This document shows, piece by piece, positions 45,176-60,100 of a stretch of 64,000 nt of DNA. The translations under genes were made by a program, and so were the position numbers. Position 1 is the first letter of the stretch, and every line of letters begins with the position of its first letter. Origin of the DNA: Yponomeuta sedellus (Eukaryota > Arthropoda > Insecta > Lepidoptera > Yponomeutidae); the NCBI GenBank assembly GCA_934045075.1, contig OW203732.1, positions 19,345,889 to 19,409,888 of the forward strand. Direction: 5' to 3'. Below the pieces are notes generated by a model. That model ran no database searches, was not told the DNA's origin, and was given only the letters and a program-made list of their open reading frames with translations.

Positions 45176-48100
45176 TCAGAGGGCGTCGTGTTCTTTCAGC
45201 AGGTAGTGTCCGATGAGCCGCTTCTGTATGTCGGTCACACCTCCGTAGATCTGCGTACCGCGTGCGTCCCTGCACGTACAAAAGAAACTGTAAATGCTTT
45301 GTCACTAATATTGGGGACCCATATAGAGGCTCTTTATGAATGACAAAAGGGCTTCTTCTTAGCGTATCGATAGCAAGCCTCGTGGTGAAAGGATTTGCCA
45401 ATCAGCGTTAGGGACTCGTTGATTGTGGCCCAGGGTGCGCCAGTAGTATGAGCTGAGTGAGTAAGTCGTTCGGGAGGTTCAGGCTGTAGAGCTGTAGACT
45501 AAGGGCCGTTTTCTCCATAGAACCAAATCTAGATTACGGCAAGCTAAATCCGGTTTTGGACTTCTAATCGAGATTACAATAACAAATTGGATTTCTCCAA
45601 CATCGTAAACCAAATTTTAAACTGAAGTCTCTGAACGGCCGATATTGGACGATTAGCTTCTAAAACCAGATTAACAGTCAGACAAATGTCAGATATCAGC
45701 TGCCAAAAGACGTCAAAGGTTTTACCAAATATTGTTTTCACTATTGGTGAATGTTGGATCCCTTTTTCGTTTTAACATCATCTTTTATGAGAGCCGTTCA
45801 AAATTTATTTCGCACAAAACAAACCGCGCCAGAAACAAAATTCAAAATTGCCGAAAAAGTTTATGAAATTACACAGAATAACCGGAAATATCACAGAATT
45901 CTCGACATTTTAGACAGCTGCGTTTCACAATAAAAAAATAAACCCTCAAATCTTAGCGTTTTTTGTCTAATTTGTAACTAGAACTAGATTTCGTGAACTA
46001 GATCAAAAAGTTACGGGAGAAATCGGATGGTCATAAATCTATTTTTTTAACTTCGTTCAAGCATGATCCGGATTATGAAATCCAGTTTTGCGCAGCAAAT
46101 GGAGAAAACGGCCCTAAGTTCCTTGTTTATCTTTTTTATGTAGCCTATATACACAACTGTAGGGTACAAGCCTACCATCAGAGAAAGAAAGCTTGTACCT
46201 ACATTAATCCGAATAAAGCGATCCCACCGTGAATTGGCAATTTCAAGCACTAAGGTATGTGAACACCTTAAGTACTCAGGTTTCCTCACGATATATTTGT
46301 TCACGGTTAGCTAGTGGTATTACTACTATAACTTCACAAAGGTAGGTACGTAATTTGGAAAACAAAGTCAACTGGGTACATGCCGGAGTTCGAACCCATG
46401 GTCTTCCGAATGCCGGCCGGTCTACCGCTCCGCTACCACCAGTCCGTATGTTCTACAAACGATGTGTCTCTCGAGTATGTTTTACCGAGATTATCTGTTA
46501 ATCTACTAAAGTTAATCTAGCAAAGGACCAATAACGTAGTGTCAGTTGATAGAAGTGCATACAAAAAAACAACTGACAGCTGTTAAAAGTGGATTAACAA
46601 ACGAGAAACCAGATGTAAGCATCATTTTGAAAATTTCTAAAATATCACAACATCCGCCGCATAGAGTTTTAAGATTGTATGAAACAAAAAAAAAAACTCA
46701 TTGGAAGTGGTTTACCACAAACAATATTGCAGATTGGCCGATGACGTAGTAAAGGCGGCTGGAAAACATTGGGCGACTAGCAAAGGACCGGATAGCATGT
46801 GTGAAAGCCGTGAAAGAGAACAGGCCCAACCCAACAGCAGGCTCTGTTTATGGGCTGATTAGATAGATATGGAAGAAACAGTTTCAGGTTTTGAGTTAGG
46901 TCAAAAACACGTTATAATTTTTTTTAATCTAGTTAGGAATCAGTTACCTTACCTCGAGGTTTCTAAGTTTCTAGATTCCAAGCTGGTCTAAGTTTGTAAA
47001 CCATTGCAGATGAACCCTACCAGGTGGTGCAGTACTATGCTCTAGATTATCAAAACAATCTGTTCGTGAATAAGAAATTCTGTAGATACTCAATTCTAGT
47101 AAAAACGTGTATAGACGTATATAGACCCGCTTTTTACTGCTTCTCCGACTCTCTAAGGTTTGCTGAAAGAAATCTCTTTCAGAGATAAGCTCGCTTTTGT
47201 ACATGTTATTTCTTATGTCCTGTTAAATGTTTGGTGTGCAATAAAGTGATGATGATTGGCCTTTTTGCATCTACGTAATGAGATGATTTATACAGCGTCC
47301 AGTGGTATCCTCACTCACACTAGATTAGGCGTGATCGTCGCAAAGACGAACCGTTTTATAAGACCGTTTTGTGTTCCGCGACGATAGGACCGTTTTACGT
47401 TTCATTATAAAGCAGTGCCAGAGACTCTAAAGCAGTGCCAGCGTTTGTTCGTCGCGAGACCAGTCCTTAGATTGTTTGACGCGGATATGTCCTTTAGTGC
47501 TATATTAATAGAGCCTAGAACGTAATGAGATCATTACGACGTCGTCGTCGGCTCCTTGCTCGTTCCGTTCGTTTTGGTCTGTGATACAATAAAGTAATCT
47601 TTATGTCTATGAGTATACAATCGAATATCGTGTAAAACAACTTATTTTTTCCGATTTTTCGTGATTTCGTCTCGTTCGCACTCGTTTGACCGTCCTCTGC
47701 GCCTTGCTCGTTCGCATACAATGAAACCAGTTGCGAACGAGGACCGTTTCGAGGACCTGTTTTCGTACCAGAAAAAACGGTTGCGTTTCGTCGTCGAAAA
47801 ATCGGACAACGACCCACTCCTACACTAGATGGGTGAAGGGACCACTCCGACGCTGTAGTGCCTGGGACATGGTTTTTATAGATGGTGTATGCTTGCCCAG
47901 CACCTATACCATCCTGACAGCTTAGTTGGCCTAGCCCACAGGAAAGACTAGTCAATACGTGCGGAGCCAACCAAGCCGCGGGTTTCCTCACGATGTTTTC
48001 CTTCACCGTTAGCGTGTGGTATTGCGACTACAAATTCGCAAATGTACGTAACTTTGAAATTAAACAAAGTCATTGGTACATGCCCATACTCGGGATAGAA

Positions 48101-51100
48101 CCTGGGGCTCTCGCTTGCCAGTCATGGTTCTACCCACTGAGCTACCACCGCTCCGCAATAAAGTATAATAATATTAACGTGGTTAGCAGCGACATTCAAG
48201 TGAAGCGTTCGGCTCTCACCTGAAGTGCCTCTGAGCGTCATAGTCCATGGAGAGCCCCCTTCCGCCCAATATTTGCACGCAGTGGTCGGCGACGGCCAGC
48301 GCGTTCCTTCCGGCTACATACTTGGCCATGGCACTGTTTTTAGTCGAGACTTCTGTGGCGGCGCGGTAAGTGAGGAGTCTGGCTGTTTCGGTCAGGATGC
48401 TCATCTCTGTAAGGCGGTCCTGGGGGGTTAAATAAGCAGCTTGTAGCCTCAGATCATATGTTGACGGAAGAGGAGTGGGTATGTCTCTCAAACGCCATTG
48501 GTCATTCAATAGAATTATGTTAGTATAGTAAATTAATAGTTGTTTCATAGACATTACTGCCGGCAGATGCTGGATGCGGCAAGCTGAAGACAGGGCGCTA
48601 TGGCGCTCATTAGGGGAGGGCTATGTCCAGCAGTGGACTACATAATATAGCCTGAAGAAGAAGAAGACATTATCGGTCGACTAACCGCTTGTTAACAATA
48701 AGTCGCATTACAAAGGGTGTTAAACCTGAGATTTCCGCGTAGTTGGGCTATTGTACGTTCTTGGCCTTATTTTCCCAATTTTGCGGACACAAGTAAAGTA
48801 GCCGCGCAGTGTCTAATATAAAAATTGCAGTAGGCGCATGCCGCGAGCAGTCGAGCCCTAACTCATAAACCTATCGGATTACCTTTAAGTGAAGTGACCT
48901 TTTTACCAAATTTCCGGGCTAACTGTACGTGCTGTGTTTTGAGATTCACAATAGACATCAGTAAAGTGAATACCAGTGGTTTAATTCCAAAGGACCTTGT
49001 GGAGCGCCATCCTCCCCCTCTAACAGTTCCTTCCACGACACACTGCTTACTTAAACTTGCAATCTTATATACTTTGTCAGTTGCCTCAGTTTATAGGGGA
49101 TTATCTAATTTCTCATAGTTAGTTAGACCTGAGATTTCCGCACTTAGCCTCATAGTTGGGCCATTGTACGTAGCAAGCGCTGAGGTACGCTAACACCTCA
49201 GACACTAGGGTTTCCTTACGATGTTTTCCTTCACAGTCGGCGAGTAGTATTGCTACTATAATTTCACAAATGTACATAACTCAGAAAACAAAGTCATTGG
49301 AACCTCCCGATTGAGAGGCCGGCGTTCTACACCGCTCCGCTACCACCGCCCCTATCTAATTTCTCATGTGATCCACTAAAAAAAGTTCGATCTCATAGCA
49401 CGCAGAGCTACTTTAACTAGCTGGCCTACCAGTGGTCCTAGCGTCTATGATCTTGAAATTTAAAAATAGCAAAATTAGACAGAAATAATGTTTATTTGGT
49501 ATTATTTATTTAATGAGTAATATAGTAATGTGATAAAAAGGAGTTAGGTTGAAGACTCTGTCCTTAGTCTTTGAGAGACACTAATATCGTATTGCATTAC
49601 AGAGTAAATCATTTATCTATTTCCTTCTCACAGAGGTATCAAACCACAAAATTGAGTACCTAATCAGGACTTATTCTTATGTGAGAAGCTAGTGTCCATA
49701 CAAGGAAAGATCCTTTGTGACGGATCTCTGGGCCCTCACTAAACTTATATATAATGCATTGTTTCCCAATTGTATCACCTTTTTTTTAAAGTTCTTGAGT
49801 TAACAAGAAATTAGAGTAGGTAGAAGGGAAGGGTTCAGAACACAAAATCAATTCTATAAAACCTATTTAGAGGCTAAAACTTCCACCCATGCCGGGATTC
49901 GAACCCGCGACCTCTGGCTATTCGTGCCAGAGAGTATTGTAAAGAGGTTCGACATTTCACAGATGCCGGTGAGTCGCCCATTAGCTCAGCTGGCACGGAT
50001 AGCCAGAGGTCGAGGGTTCGAATACTGTGGGTGGAATTTTTAGCCTCCAAATGGGTTTTTAAAATTGTCCTTAGCACGGGTTAGTGCATTAAAAAGAATA
50101 TAAACAAAATCAATTCACAGACCTTGACAGAGGGCAGTCTTGTTAAAGATTTTCCAAAAGCCACACGTCCCTTGGCGTAGTTGATAGCGGTATCGAGAGC
50201 GGCTTGGGCGATACCTGCAATCAGATGTTATTTGCATGCTGTTGGACCGGTTTACCTAACACGCCGGAGGTTTACAACGACCGTGAAAACCGTCCCAGAC
50301 GTGGAAGAGATCCGTTCTCTCCAAGACGAAGGAGAAGGGAGTAACTTAGCTGGAGCTACTATCCCTAGCCATAAACAGAGATAAATGGAAAGCCCTTGTG
50401 TCAGCCCCAGATTCCACGTAAGAGTAAAGGGACCAAAGAAGAAGAAGATACGGTTGTTGTAGAAAGATTACGTGAAACAGCATAATTATTTTCGTTTCGA
50501 TATTTCGTAATTGCTTGCGAAACATCGTAAATATAATTATGCTGTGTTTTACTTTCACTTAAGTATTACAAACGTATGGTTGCCGGGAAGAAATTGCTTT
50601 TAGTAATAAGGCCGCCAATTGTACTATATTTTTATATAATTCTGTTACTGTAATTTCTGTCTACAATAAACAATATTTTATCTATGTATGAAACAACCTA
50701 TTATAGGGAGGATATCAAAAAACACACACACACAAACTCACGCCTGTAACGGTAAGGAGTACGCAGAGGCCACTAGCCACTTGCTGCGATCCTGACAGAT
50801 CTATTTCGCTTCATTAACAGTCATTAGTTGCATGCACGTATGCCGGTTTCAGGTAGTTTTTAATGTTGCCCTTTGCTAATAGGTACACTCCTTATTTGGT
50901 CGAAGTATGTTCACCTGGGACGTTTCTCACCGCCCTTTCCACACACATTCGGTCGATCAATCTTTCTTCCTTCAACCGCTCCATATGTCCAAATCAACGT
51001 AACATTCCTTTCTCAACTCTAGTCACATTGAAGAACGCGTACCAAATCCTGAACGATTCCAATTTATGTAATAAATCACTGGCATATTTTTTCTAGCATT

Positions 51101-54100
51101 ACCCCTTCCACTCTCCGCGTCAATGTGGGTTAGCTGGAAGAAAATACTATCTACTATTAAGCTCGTCGTCAGGCTATACTAGTACACTGCTGGGCATAGC
51201 CCTCCCCTAAAGAGCGCCACGTTGTGCTATCATAGGGGGTAATGCCCATAATCCCCACGCTGGGCATGCGGGTTGGGGATCGTAGTTCGGTGGAATTGTA
51301 CTGCAGGGGGCGCTGCTGCCCACCCCCTGGTTTGTGTCCCTTAGTCGCCTTTTACGACACCCGCGGGAAGAATTGGGTTGGTGCTATTCTCTAGGCCGAC
51401 ACCACACAGCAACTACTATTAAGCTCACCTTTTTATACAATAGTATATTTCATCACAAGTGCGGAAAGGCTGTCATTGCAAAGAGTTCCGACAAATGTCT
51501 ACCCGAGCCGAGGCGCAGCCGAAGGTCAGGGTTGACAGTCGGAACAAGTTGCAATGACGGTTCCGCACGTGTACTGAACAACAATTTTTAATATAGTTGC
51601 GAAAAAAAAGCAATTTAATAAAGAAAAATTATTTGGAAAATGGCTCCAACCGTAAAAAAATATAAGCAGAGATTTTTTTTTCTTCACCCATTCTAGTAGG
51701 CAAAGGGAACTATGCCCATACAGCCAGTCTTCAGTAGGATTTTTTTATTGATATGAAATGAAAATGAAATTTAATGAGATGAAATGAAATGAAACCTAAC
51801 CTAACTCATTCAATCAAATCATTAAATCTGATATTGAAACAAATTAATAGCTTCTTTTTAGAAATATACGTATAATAAAAACTTCTATGATTTTTTTAGT
51901 AAAAACTTCATGGTTGGTTTTTCTTTTTAATAGACATTATTTTGACAGTTGGGATAGAGAACGCACAAGTGTGTAATAGCCCACATCCCGCACGCTATAC
52001 GTCCCTGCAATACGCCACTTTTTGCAACTGTATTAAAATAGTATATTTAGTATACAACTAGGGTGGTAATACAAAGAAAGGCCGAGATCGCAGAAGTTTG
52101 CGGCCCGAGCTGCAAGCGAGGGACGTAAAATATGCGATCGAGGGCTTTCTTTATTACCTCCCGTGTTGTGTACATCTTCTTATGTCTACACTTGGCCAGA
52201 AAGCGGCTTTTTCCGTACGCGCAGCGTGCGGAAAAAGCCACTTTATTGCCAGGTGTGGCATAAATTAATTTTTAGTGCAATTAAGAATTTTTCCTTCATT
52301 TAAATTCCATACTAACTGCTATCGCAAACTTCAGGCTCCGACAGGATTTGGTACGCCCGCCCGCTGAAATAATTTGGCGGCCATATTGGATTTTATGACG
52401 TCACTTACCCACGGCTTGCGCCGCTATCCCCATCCGGGCCTGGTCGAGCTGAGCCATGGCTATGAGGAACCCGTCCCCGGGCTCCCCGACCATGTACTCC
52501 TCCGGTACCCGCACGTCGTCGAACGTGACGTCACAGGCCGTCACCGCTCTGTTGTCAACACTTCGGGTGATGTTTTATTGCGGTTTGTGGGCAGGCCGTG
52601 GGGCCACTGGGTTGGGTGTGAAGAGGGCGCTTAGCGGACCGATGTCCAAACATAGTTTGGTTGTCATTGTCATGTAATGGCAGTCGTTAAGCCATGTCAT
52701 AGGCCTTATGGGCTGCATGATAACTTCTGACAGTTTGGCCTTCCACTGTCGTACATTCACATGCACCCGGCCGCCGGCCGGTCGTTGTGCATGTGAAAGC
52801 TGTCATTGGAGCTCATACATTACTACTTTACATACATACCCGGCCCGGCGACCGGACGGAGGCCGGGTACACGTAAAGGCACTTAAGAGTCGTTATGGGC
52901 GGCTTGATAACTTCTGACAGTAAGGTCCGCCACTGCCTTACAATCCTCCACCAACCCGGACTTGGCCTCCGTGGTGGAGTATGGCCTAACCTTCCTGCGA
53001 TACGGGAAGTGAACCGTGTCCCAGCAGTGGGGACATAGAAAGAGTTGATTTCATAGTTTGGTTTTAATTTACTATGATGATGTATATCTATATAAATAAA
53101 ATTCGAAGTCCTGACTGACTGGCTAACTCATCAACGCCCAGCCCAAGCCGTTGGACCTAGGAAGCAGAAATCTTGCACAGAGGGTTTGTATATAATGTAA
53201 GCAAGGAATAAGACAGGATTTTTTCAACCCCTAATGGGGCGAAAAGGGATGCCAAAATTTTGTATGGGAGGTATAAAGAATTTTCTTGAAACTTAAAATA
53301 AATACTCTTCTTCAACACAATTGATTGAACACGTGTTTCACCGTTTTTCTAAATTTAACCCTTAAGGGAATGGACGGGGTTGCAAAATTTTGTTCCTTGA
53401 ATCTTTTCCACGCGGACGGAGTCGCGGGCAAAAGCTAGTCCTACTATACTATCATAAAATATGAAAGTTTATGAACGTGTTTGGATGTTTGTTACTTAAT
53501 CACGCAATACCGGCTGAAAGGATTTACATAACTCTATAGTTAAGTGCACAAGAAAAAAAAAACAGAATAAACATACGTACTTCACGCTCATAATCAACTC
53601 CTTCTTGCCTCTGAACACACCTTCAGCGTCCAACGGTACCAAGAAGCCTGAAAAAAACCAGTATACTATTTAAAAAGGGTAGCTATAAAAATACCTATAG
53701 CAAGAAGCGAATAAGTAGGCTGATGGTAATAATGACTGATGTAATTATAGTTCAGCCCACCAACTTAGTCAGTAAATTGACAGATACAATTATCGTGTTA
53801 GTGAAAAAGAGTGGCCAGCTAAAATAGTGATGCACTAACCCTTAAAAATAAAAATAGTATAGTCCTTAGCACGGGTTAGTGCATTAAAAATAAAAATAGT
53901 ATAATCATGTGGGTACAGTGATATCGTTCCGATGTAAAACCTAACTGCAAAGTAGGTAGTCGGGGCTGTAAGTGATGCAATTTGCTTAAGCCAGATGTCG
54001 CTGCCTCTTTACACTATTCTCTGTATTACGTACAGAGAATAGTGTAAAGAGGTTCGAAATTTCACTGATGCCGGTGAGTCGCCCATTGGCTCAATTGGTA

Positions 54101-57100
54101 GAGCGCTGGCACGGATAGCCAGAGGTTGCGGGTTCGAATCCCGGCATGGGTGAAATTTTTAGCCTCTAAATAGGTTTTTAATATAATATTTCAAAATCTC
54201 ATGTCGCAGTGTTTATTATCGAACTTCTTCAAAGTGGCTTTAACGATCTTTATGATGTTTTTTGTGAATTTAGGTAAGTAAGTAGGTAAGCCATGACTAC
54301 CACTAGCCGCTAGTGGCGTTTTTCCGAGCGCTTCCGTGTTTCGCAAGGCACGGTAAGCCGTTGGTGCCAGATGTCATGTAATGTAACGGCAGTCGTTGAG
54401 CCATGTCAGAGGCGAGAATAAATATAAAAGCCATAATAAAATGTACGAAATAACGAGAGGCCAATGTGTAGCAGTGAACGAGTAAACGCTCATTGAAGAT
54501 GATGATTAACAGTAAAAAAAAATAAATGGTCCTAATACAAGAAACGTGATTTCTTCAGGTGTTTGCTCTATAGTATAAACGGATACAATTATATTCTTTT
54601 TAATGCACTAACCCGTGATAAGGACAATTTTAAAAACCTATTTAGAGGCTAAAACTTCCACCCATGCCGGGATTCGAACCCGCGAACGATTAGCTCAGTT
54701 GGTAGAGCGCTGGCACGGACAGCCAGAGGTCGCGGTTTCGGATACAATTGATAAGCTAAGTATAGTCTATTTATTCTTACTTGTCCAATTTAGTAAACAA
54801 GATTCTAACCTTAAAATTGAGATTAGATGCCTAAACTAGACATTTTCTCGCAAATGAGTTTTAGTCCGGATCTACTTACGGGTGTTGTTATATCGGAAAA
54901 GTCCGACCAGGTTTCGCGCTGCGGCGCAAGCCAGCGGGAATCCTCCGCAGCCAGTGTCGGCACCCGCCCCACCTATCTCGGCGCGGGCGCGCCGCGCGCT
55001 TGCCCGTAGTGTGAGACGAGCAACCGACGACGCGAGCTCCGTCTCGGCTCACCATGATTAAGCTCTGCGAATCGGAGCGAAACCTGGTCGGACTCTTCCG
55101 ATATAACAACACCCGTAAGTAGATCCGGACTAAAAGTCTACAATCCATAACTTACACGCAAGGCCTTTGTGCTTTAGACTGGGGTCGATGCTGGCGAAGA
55201 CCACAGTCGCCCAGCCCTCTATGGCGGAAGTCACCCAGCTCTTTTTCCCGCTTAGTATCCAATGGTTTCCATCTTTGTGCGCTTTTGTGCTGATATTTGC
55301 CACGTCCGTGCCAGCACCTTAAAAAGGAATATCTCTTTCTTGTTTCGCTGCAACATCGAAGGTTGTAATTCTTCTGTACACTTTGAATGTTTCGGTTTAA
55401 TGGTCTAATTATCTTATCAAATAGTAGTGTTGTAGAGTTTCTACGTCATCTGTCAGCACTGTCCCTGATGAGTTAAAACTTTTTTGAGATCAGTTTTCCC
55501 AGTCCTTATTGATGGTATTTGAATAGTGGTATGTGCCTTTGACCATGTGAAGAAAGCAAGGATGTTGGGTAAAACATTCTTGATAGGTAGATGAAAAAGT
55601 CATTCACAAGAGCAAGCAACTGTGAACACACAAAAACTTCAATTAACTTTTGTTAATACTCAATTAAATGTTGTCTAAAGTAAGTTATGGGTAGTTTAAA
55701 ATCTGCTTCTGCTATCATTACGTGCGGAGCCAACCAAGCTGGGGATTTCCTCACGATATTTTCCTATCAATGGACCGATTTTTTCCGGGTTAGATGTTTT
55801 GTTGGCCGACTAAGCTGTCAGGATGGTAGGGCAAGCCTACTCCATCTGAGGGTGCGTTCCGAGATGCGTTGAAATCGATTACAGTGCCAATCCATAAAAG
55901 TGCAGTAGGCACAAGAAACCTATTTCGTGCGAGATACTTTGGGACTACTAAATTTGGTCAGATTCGCGCTGTAGTCGATTTTGTCGCATCTCGGAACGCA
56001 GGGTAAAACAATGTCCCAGGCACTGCAGCTTCCGAGTGGTCCCATCTAGTGTGAAGGTCCCATTGGACACCATACAACTCATCTCATTACGTAGATGCCA
56101 AGGCCAAAGTTTCTTTTATATGTATGTAATTCGTTAGGATTTTTATTACAGAATGACAAACATGTTTATGTAGAAATGCTTTGTATAATTGAACTTTACT
56201 GTAGTTCTGCTTAATAAAGTAGGCTTTTCTGTGGGAATTATCCATTTCCGTCATAGAGATATATATACAGATCTTGTTACGCTGATTTCGTATATGCTAT
56301 TAACTCAATCTTGAGATTGTCATCTGGAAATATGTCAGTTGCTGCATCGTTAGGACGGCAGTGCAGGTAAAAGAAAAAGATAGAGAATATTCTAGATTGT
56401 AAAAAAAATATATATAAACGAAAGATTCCAAGAAAAGGAAGAATGAGTCTACGATACTGACCTGGCTCACTCAGCGCGAAGCACCCGATGGCACCCCGAG
56501 TGAACTCCCTCAGGAACTTCTCCTTCTGAAGGTCAGACCCTCTCTCGTTGACCAAGTTGGCGTAGAGGAAGTTGTGTATGGAGGCTATCATGCCGGTGCT
56601 GGCGCAGCCGCGGGAGAGCTCCTCCACGGCGACCACCAGGGAGAGGTAGTCCAGGCCTAGACCTCCGTAGTCCTGACTCACGGTCGCCCCCATGAGGCCG
56701 AGGTCTGTCAGCTCTTTTAGCTGCGGAAGGTCAGAAAGATCGATAGAGAACATATTCATCCTCGGTCGTAATTTGAGCCGACTAAGTGTCTACAGTATGT
56801 TTCATACTTTGTTGTACTAGTTTTTTGGGTGGCCTGGCATCCTAAGATACAGATCTCTGATCTAGTTTGGGACCCAGTCTGTCCACAAATCGCTTTTATT
56901 GCACCATATTGTACCACTGCTATTTTTCAACTAATTTGTGGATGGAGAAATAAAGATTTTTGTAATTGTATTTGTATCATCAACAAACCAATATGTCCCC
57001 ACCGTGGCACGGGTCTCTTCCCTAAGGAAAGTAGGAAGTCTGTTAGTTTTTAGAATATACCTCGGCTACTATCAGATATATTCGTGTAGTAGATATATCG

Positions 57101-60100
57101 GAACTAATATGACACTTGACTTTACATGATTTTTCAAAATAGTCAAGAAAAGTTTTATACAGAGTTAAAAGTACTATTACACTCGTGTGCTTTCGGCGAA
57201 AGCCGAAGCCTTCTCTAGAGCCCGAGGTATATTCTAAAAGCAAAGAGACTGTATAAGCCATAGTACTCCACCACGGGGGCCAAGTCCGGATTGGTGGAGG
57301 CTTGCAAAACTATTGGCTGGTCTTATTGTCAGAAGTTTTCAAGCCGCCCTAAGGCCTCTGATAGGGCCATTACACTGCCATTACATGACAGCCGGCACCA
57401 CAGAACATAAAAAAGAGTAGAAGTCTTAAGTGGGAGGTGCCCGCATACCTAGCATTAGCAATGTATTGCCTATGCGTAGTCTCTGACAGTTCTTCTTGCC
57501 TCAGTTGTCATTAGTTTCTAGTAAAGAAAACAATCGTAAACCCTCTACTAAAATGCTGTGTTAGAATGTAAAAAAAGGAGTTAGGGACTAATATTTACCA
57601 ATTATGCCGAAACAGTTCATCGGTGAGTAGTATTTCATTGCATTTTTAAATTAAATTGGTAATTAATGACATAAACAAGGAAACCAATCCCGCTGAGTAA
57701 CTAATATTGTCGAACTTAATTTCATTGTTGTCCATTGATTTTGATCCTTGTTTACATAACTAAAAGTTCATATTTAACTGGAACTTTTATGATATAAACC
57801 TGTTTGGCGTTGTCTTTATTTACCAATGGCAGTTTGGCATTCATAGTGTGCGTTTGGTTTTTAAGTTGAGTTTGGTCACACTGGTTCTCACACAGAACAT
57901 AAAAAAGAGTCTTTTTTTATGTTCTGTGGGTTTTCATACTTATGGGTCATGTACTCATGTCACTACTTCTACTACTAGAGAACAGACGGCTAACAGCAAT
58001 GACCTATTAGCTAACAGTGATCTTTTCCAGACAATCATTGCATGGACTTGACGAACATACTATATAAGGAAGTTGATGTACGAGTACAACATACCAAATG
58101 ATATTTCAGAGGTATTTGAATGACTAGTTGACGTTGTTTTGACTCATTAATTGGTCTACGATCTATAATTCTATCAGAAAAATACACACAAAGCATTATC
58201 TAGGAAATGGCTGATTGTGTTAGGTTTTACAGTTATATAAGTGTCATCCAACGGTATATTGCGGTTTTGACATTGTGATTCAATACTTTTATTGATAAAA
58301 GTATTAAGATAATACCGACATGTTTTTTAATTTATCTTTGATTTCAATGGCAAGGTCAAGATATTCAGTAATAATCTTTGGGGTCTATTTAAATTTACTT
58401 TAAAATACAGTTTTCCAACTATAACTTAAGAACTTTATAATAATTGGTTAGCTCTATAATTTTACTGAAATTAACATTAAACATGCAATTTTAAAAGTGC
58501 TATTTTTAACTCAAAAAAGTCTTCCCTTAACCTTAGTAAATGGGGACCGAATTTGGATCTGTCGTATCGGGCTCTTGACACAATACCAATAACTTTATAG
58601 TTTATAGCGACATACATTTTTTGGAGCATTTTTTTTATTTATTTAGATCGTGTGTATTTTTTTCAAAGTTCAGTTGTATTATTCATGTTACATCAATAAT
58701 TTTTAGAGTGATTTCCATTATTTTAAAAAGCCTCGTCATCGTTCTTTGTGAGTTTAAGGTGTATGCTCAAGGCCCCGGAATAAAGTAATCAGTAGGATTA
58801 CTCGAAAATGTCAACAAGAAGATAACACCAACTTATCCTAATTATTACTATTATTTGTAATTCAGGCAGGCAGTTATAGAACTGGTGAAGCCTGTCCAGA
58901 TGTACATTTGTGTTTAACTCCTTGTCTGTTTTGTTTCCTTTAGATATTTATCCAGTTTGTTTTTAAACATATTAACATATAATTAGAGAACAATGCCTTC
59001 TCTTTTAGCCCTAAATAGTCACATCATCACACTAATATTATAAAGGCGAACGTTTGTGAGTGTGTATGTTTGTTACTTCTTCAAGTCTAAACGGCTGGAG
59101 CGATTTTAATAAAATTAGGTATGCAGTTAGATAACACCCTGAATTAACACATAGGCTACGTTTTACTGCGGAAAATATGTTATTCCTATAGGAATATCGA
59201 TAAACCGCGGGGCACAGCACAGTAACTAATGAATTAGGTGCTGGTTAAGTTCAATAGGTAACGTATAGTCTGCTAGCTTTAAGAATATACCTCGGGCTCT
59301 GGAGCAGGCTTCGGTTTTTGCCGAAAGCACACGAGTGTAATACAACTTACTATTCTGTATCAAACTTTTCTTCATTGTTTTGAATAGTTATGTAAAATTA
59401 AGTGTCATATTAGTTCCGGTATTTCATTGTTCTGAGGATATTTCTATTACACGAATATATCCGATTCTATCCGATAGTAGCGAAGGTATATTCTTAAAGC
59501 TAACAGACTGTATAACTGTTGATTACATAAAGGGGCTGGACAAATATTTGCCTCTCAATCATACAATATTGCCGTCTATATTGTCGTCTATATTGTCTAG
59601 GTAGGACAATATTTATTTAGCCCCTTTCTTGACTGGACTGTCCTATATAATGTACTTAAAGACAAAGTCCGAAACGCAGACATCAGAACAAGGACAAAAC
59701 TGACTGATATAAGTGGACGTGACACATGCTGCAATGCAAGACGGAGTAAGGAATTAACCAAGTAGTACCCAAGGGGAAATGCAAGAAAACGCGGGAGCCC
59801 AAGAGGGTATAAAAATGACAGAATAACCAAATTGAAGAAGGGATGCAAATGACAGGAGCCAGAGAAAGTCGTTGAAGGAGGCCTATACCAAGACGCTGTG
59901 AAGTTAGGGACATAATCACATCACACTTAATATTATAAAGGCGATAGTTAGTAAGTGTGTGAGTGTATATATTTTGGGGTTATTTAGGTAATTAGAGTGG
60001 ATGTGTTGATCACAAATAAATATATCAGAATGTTGCAATTTAAAGGTTAAAAGTCTGTATTCAATTTAGTACACGTACAATGGTTTACACAGGAGGTTAC

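Noticed and set aside
52549..52560. alternative exon 6 acceptor of the ACADS-like gene adding NVDNR in place of K
   Set aside because: The phase also works, but the CAG at 52551-52549 is a better acceptor and gives the family-typical spacing; kept only as an ambiguity.
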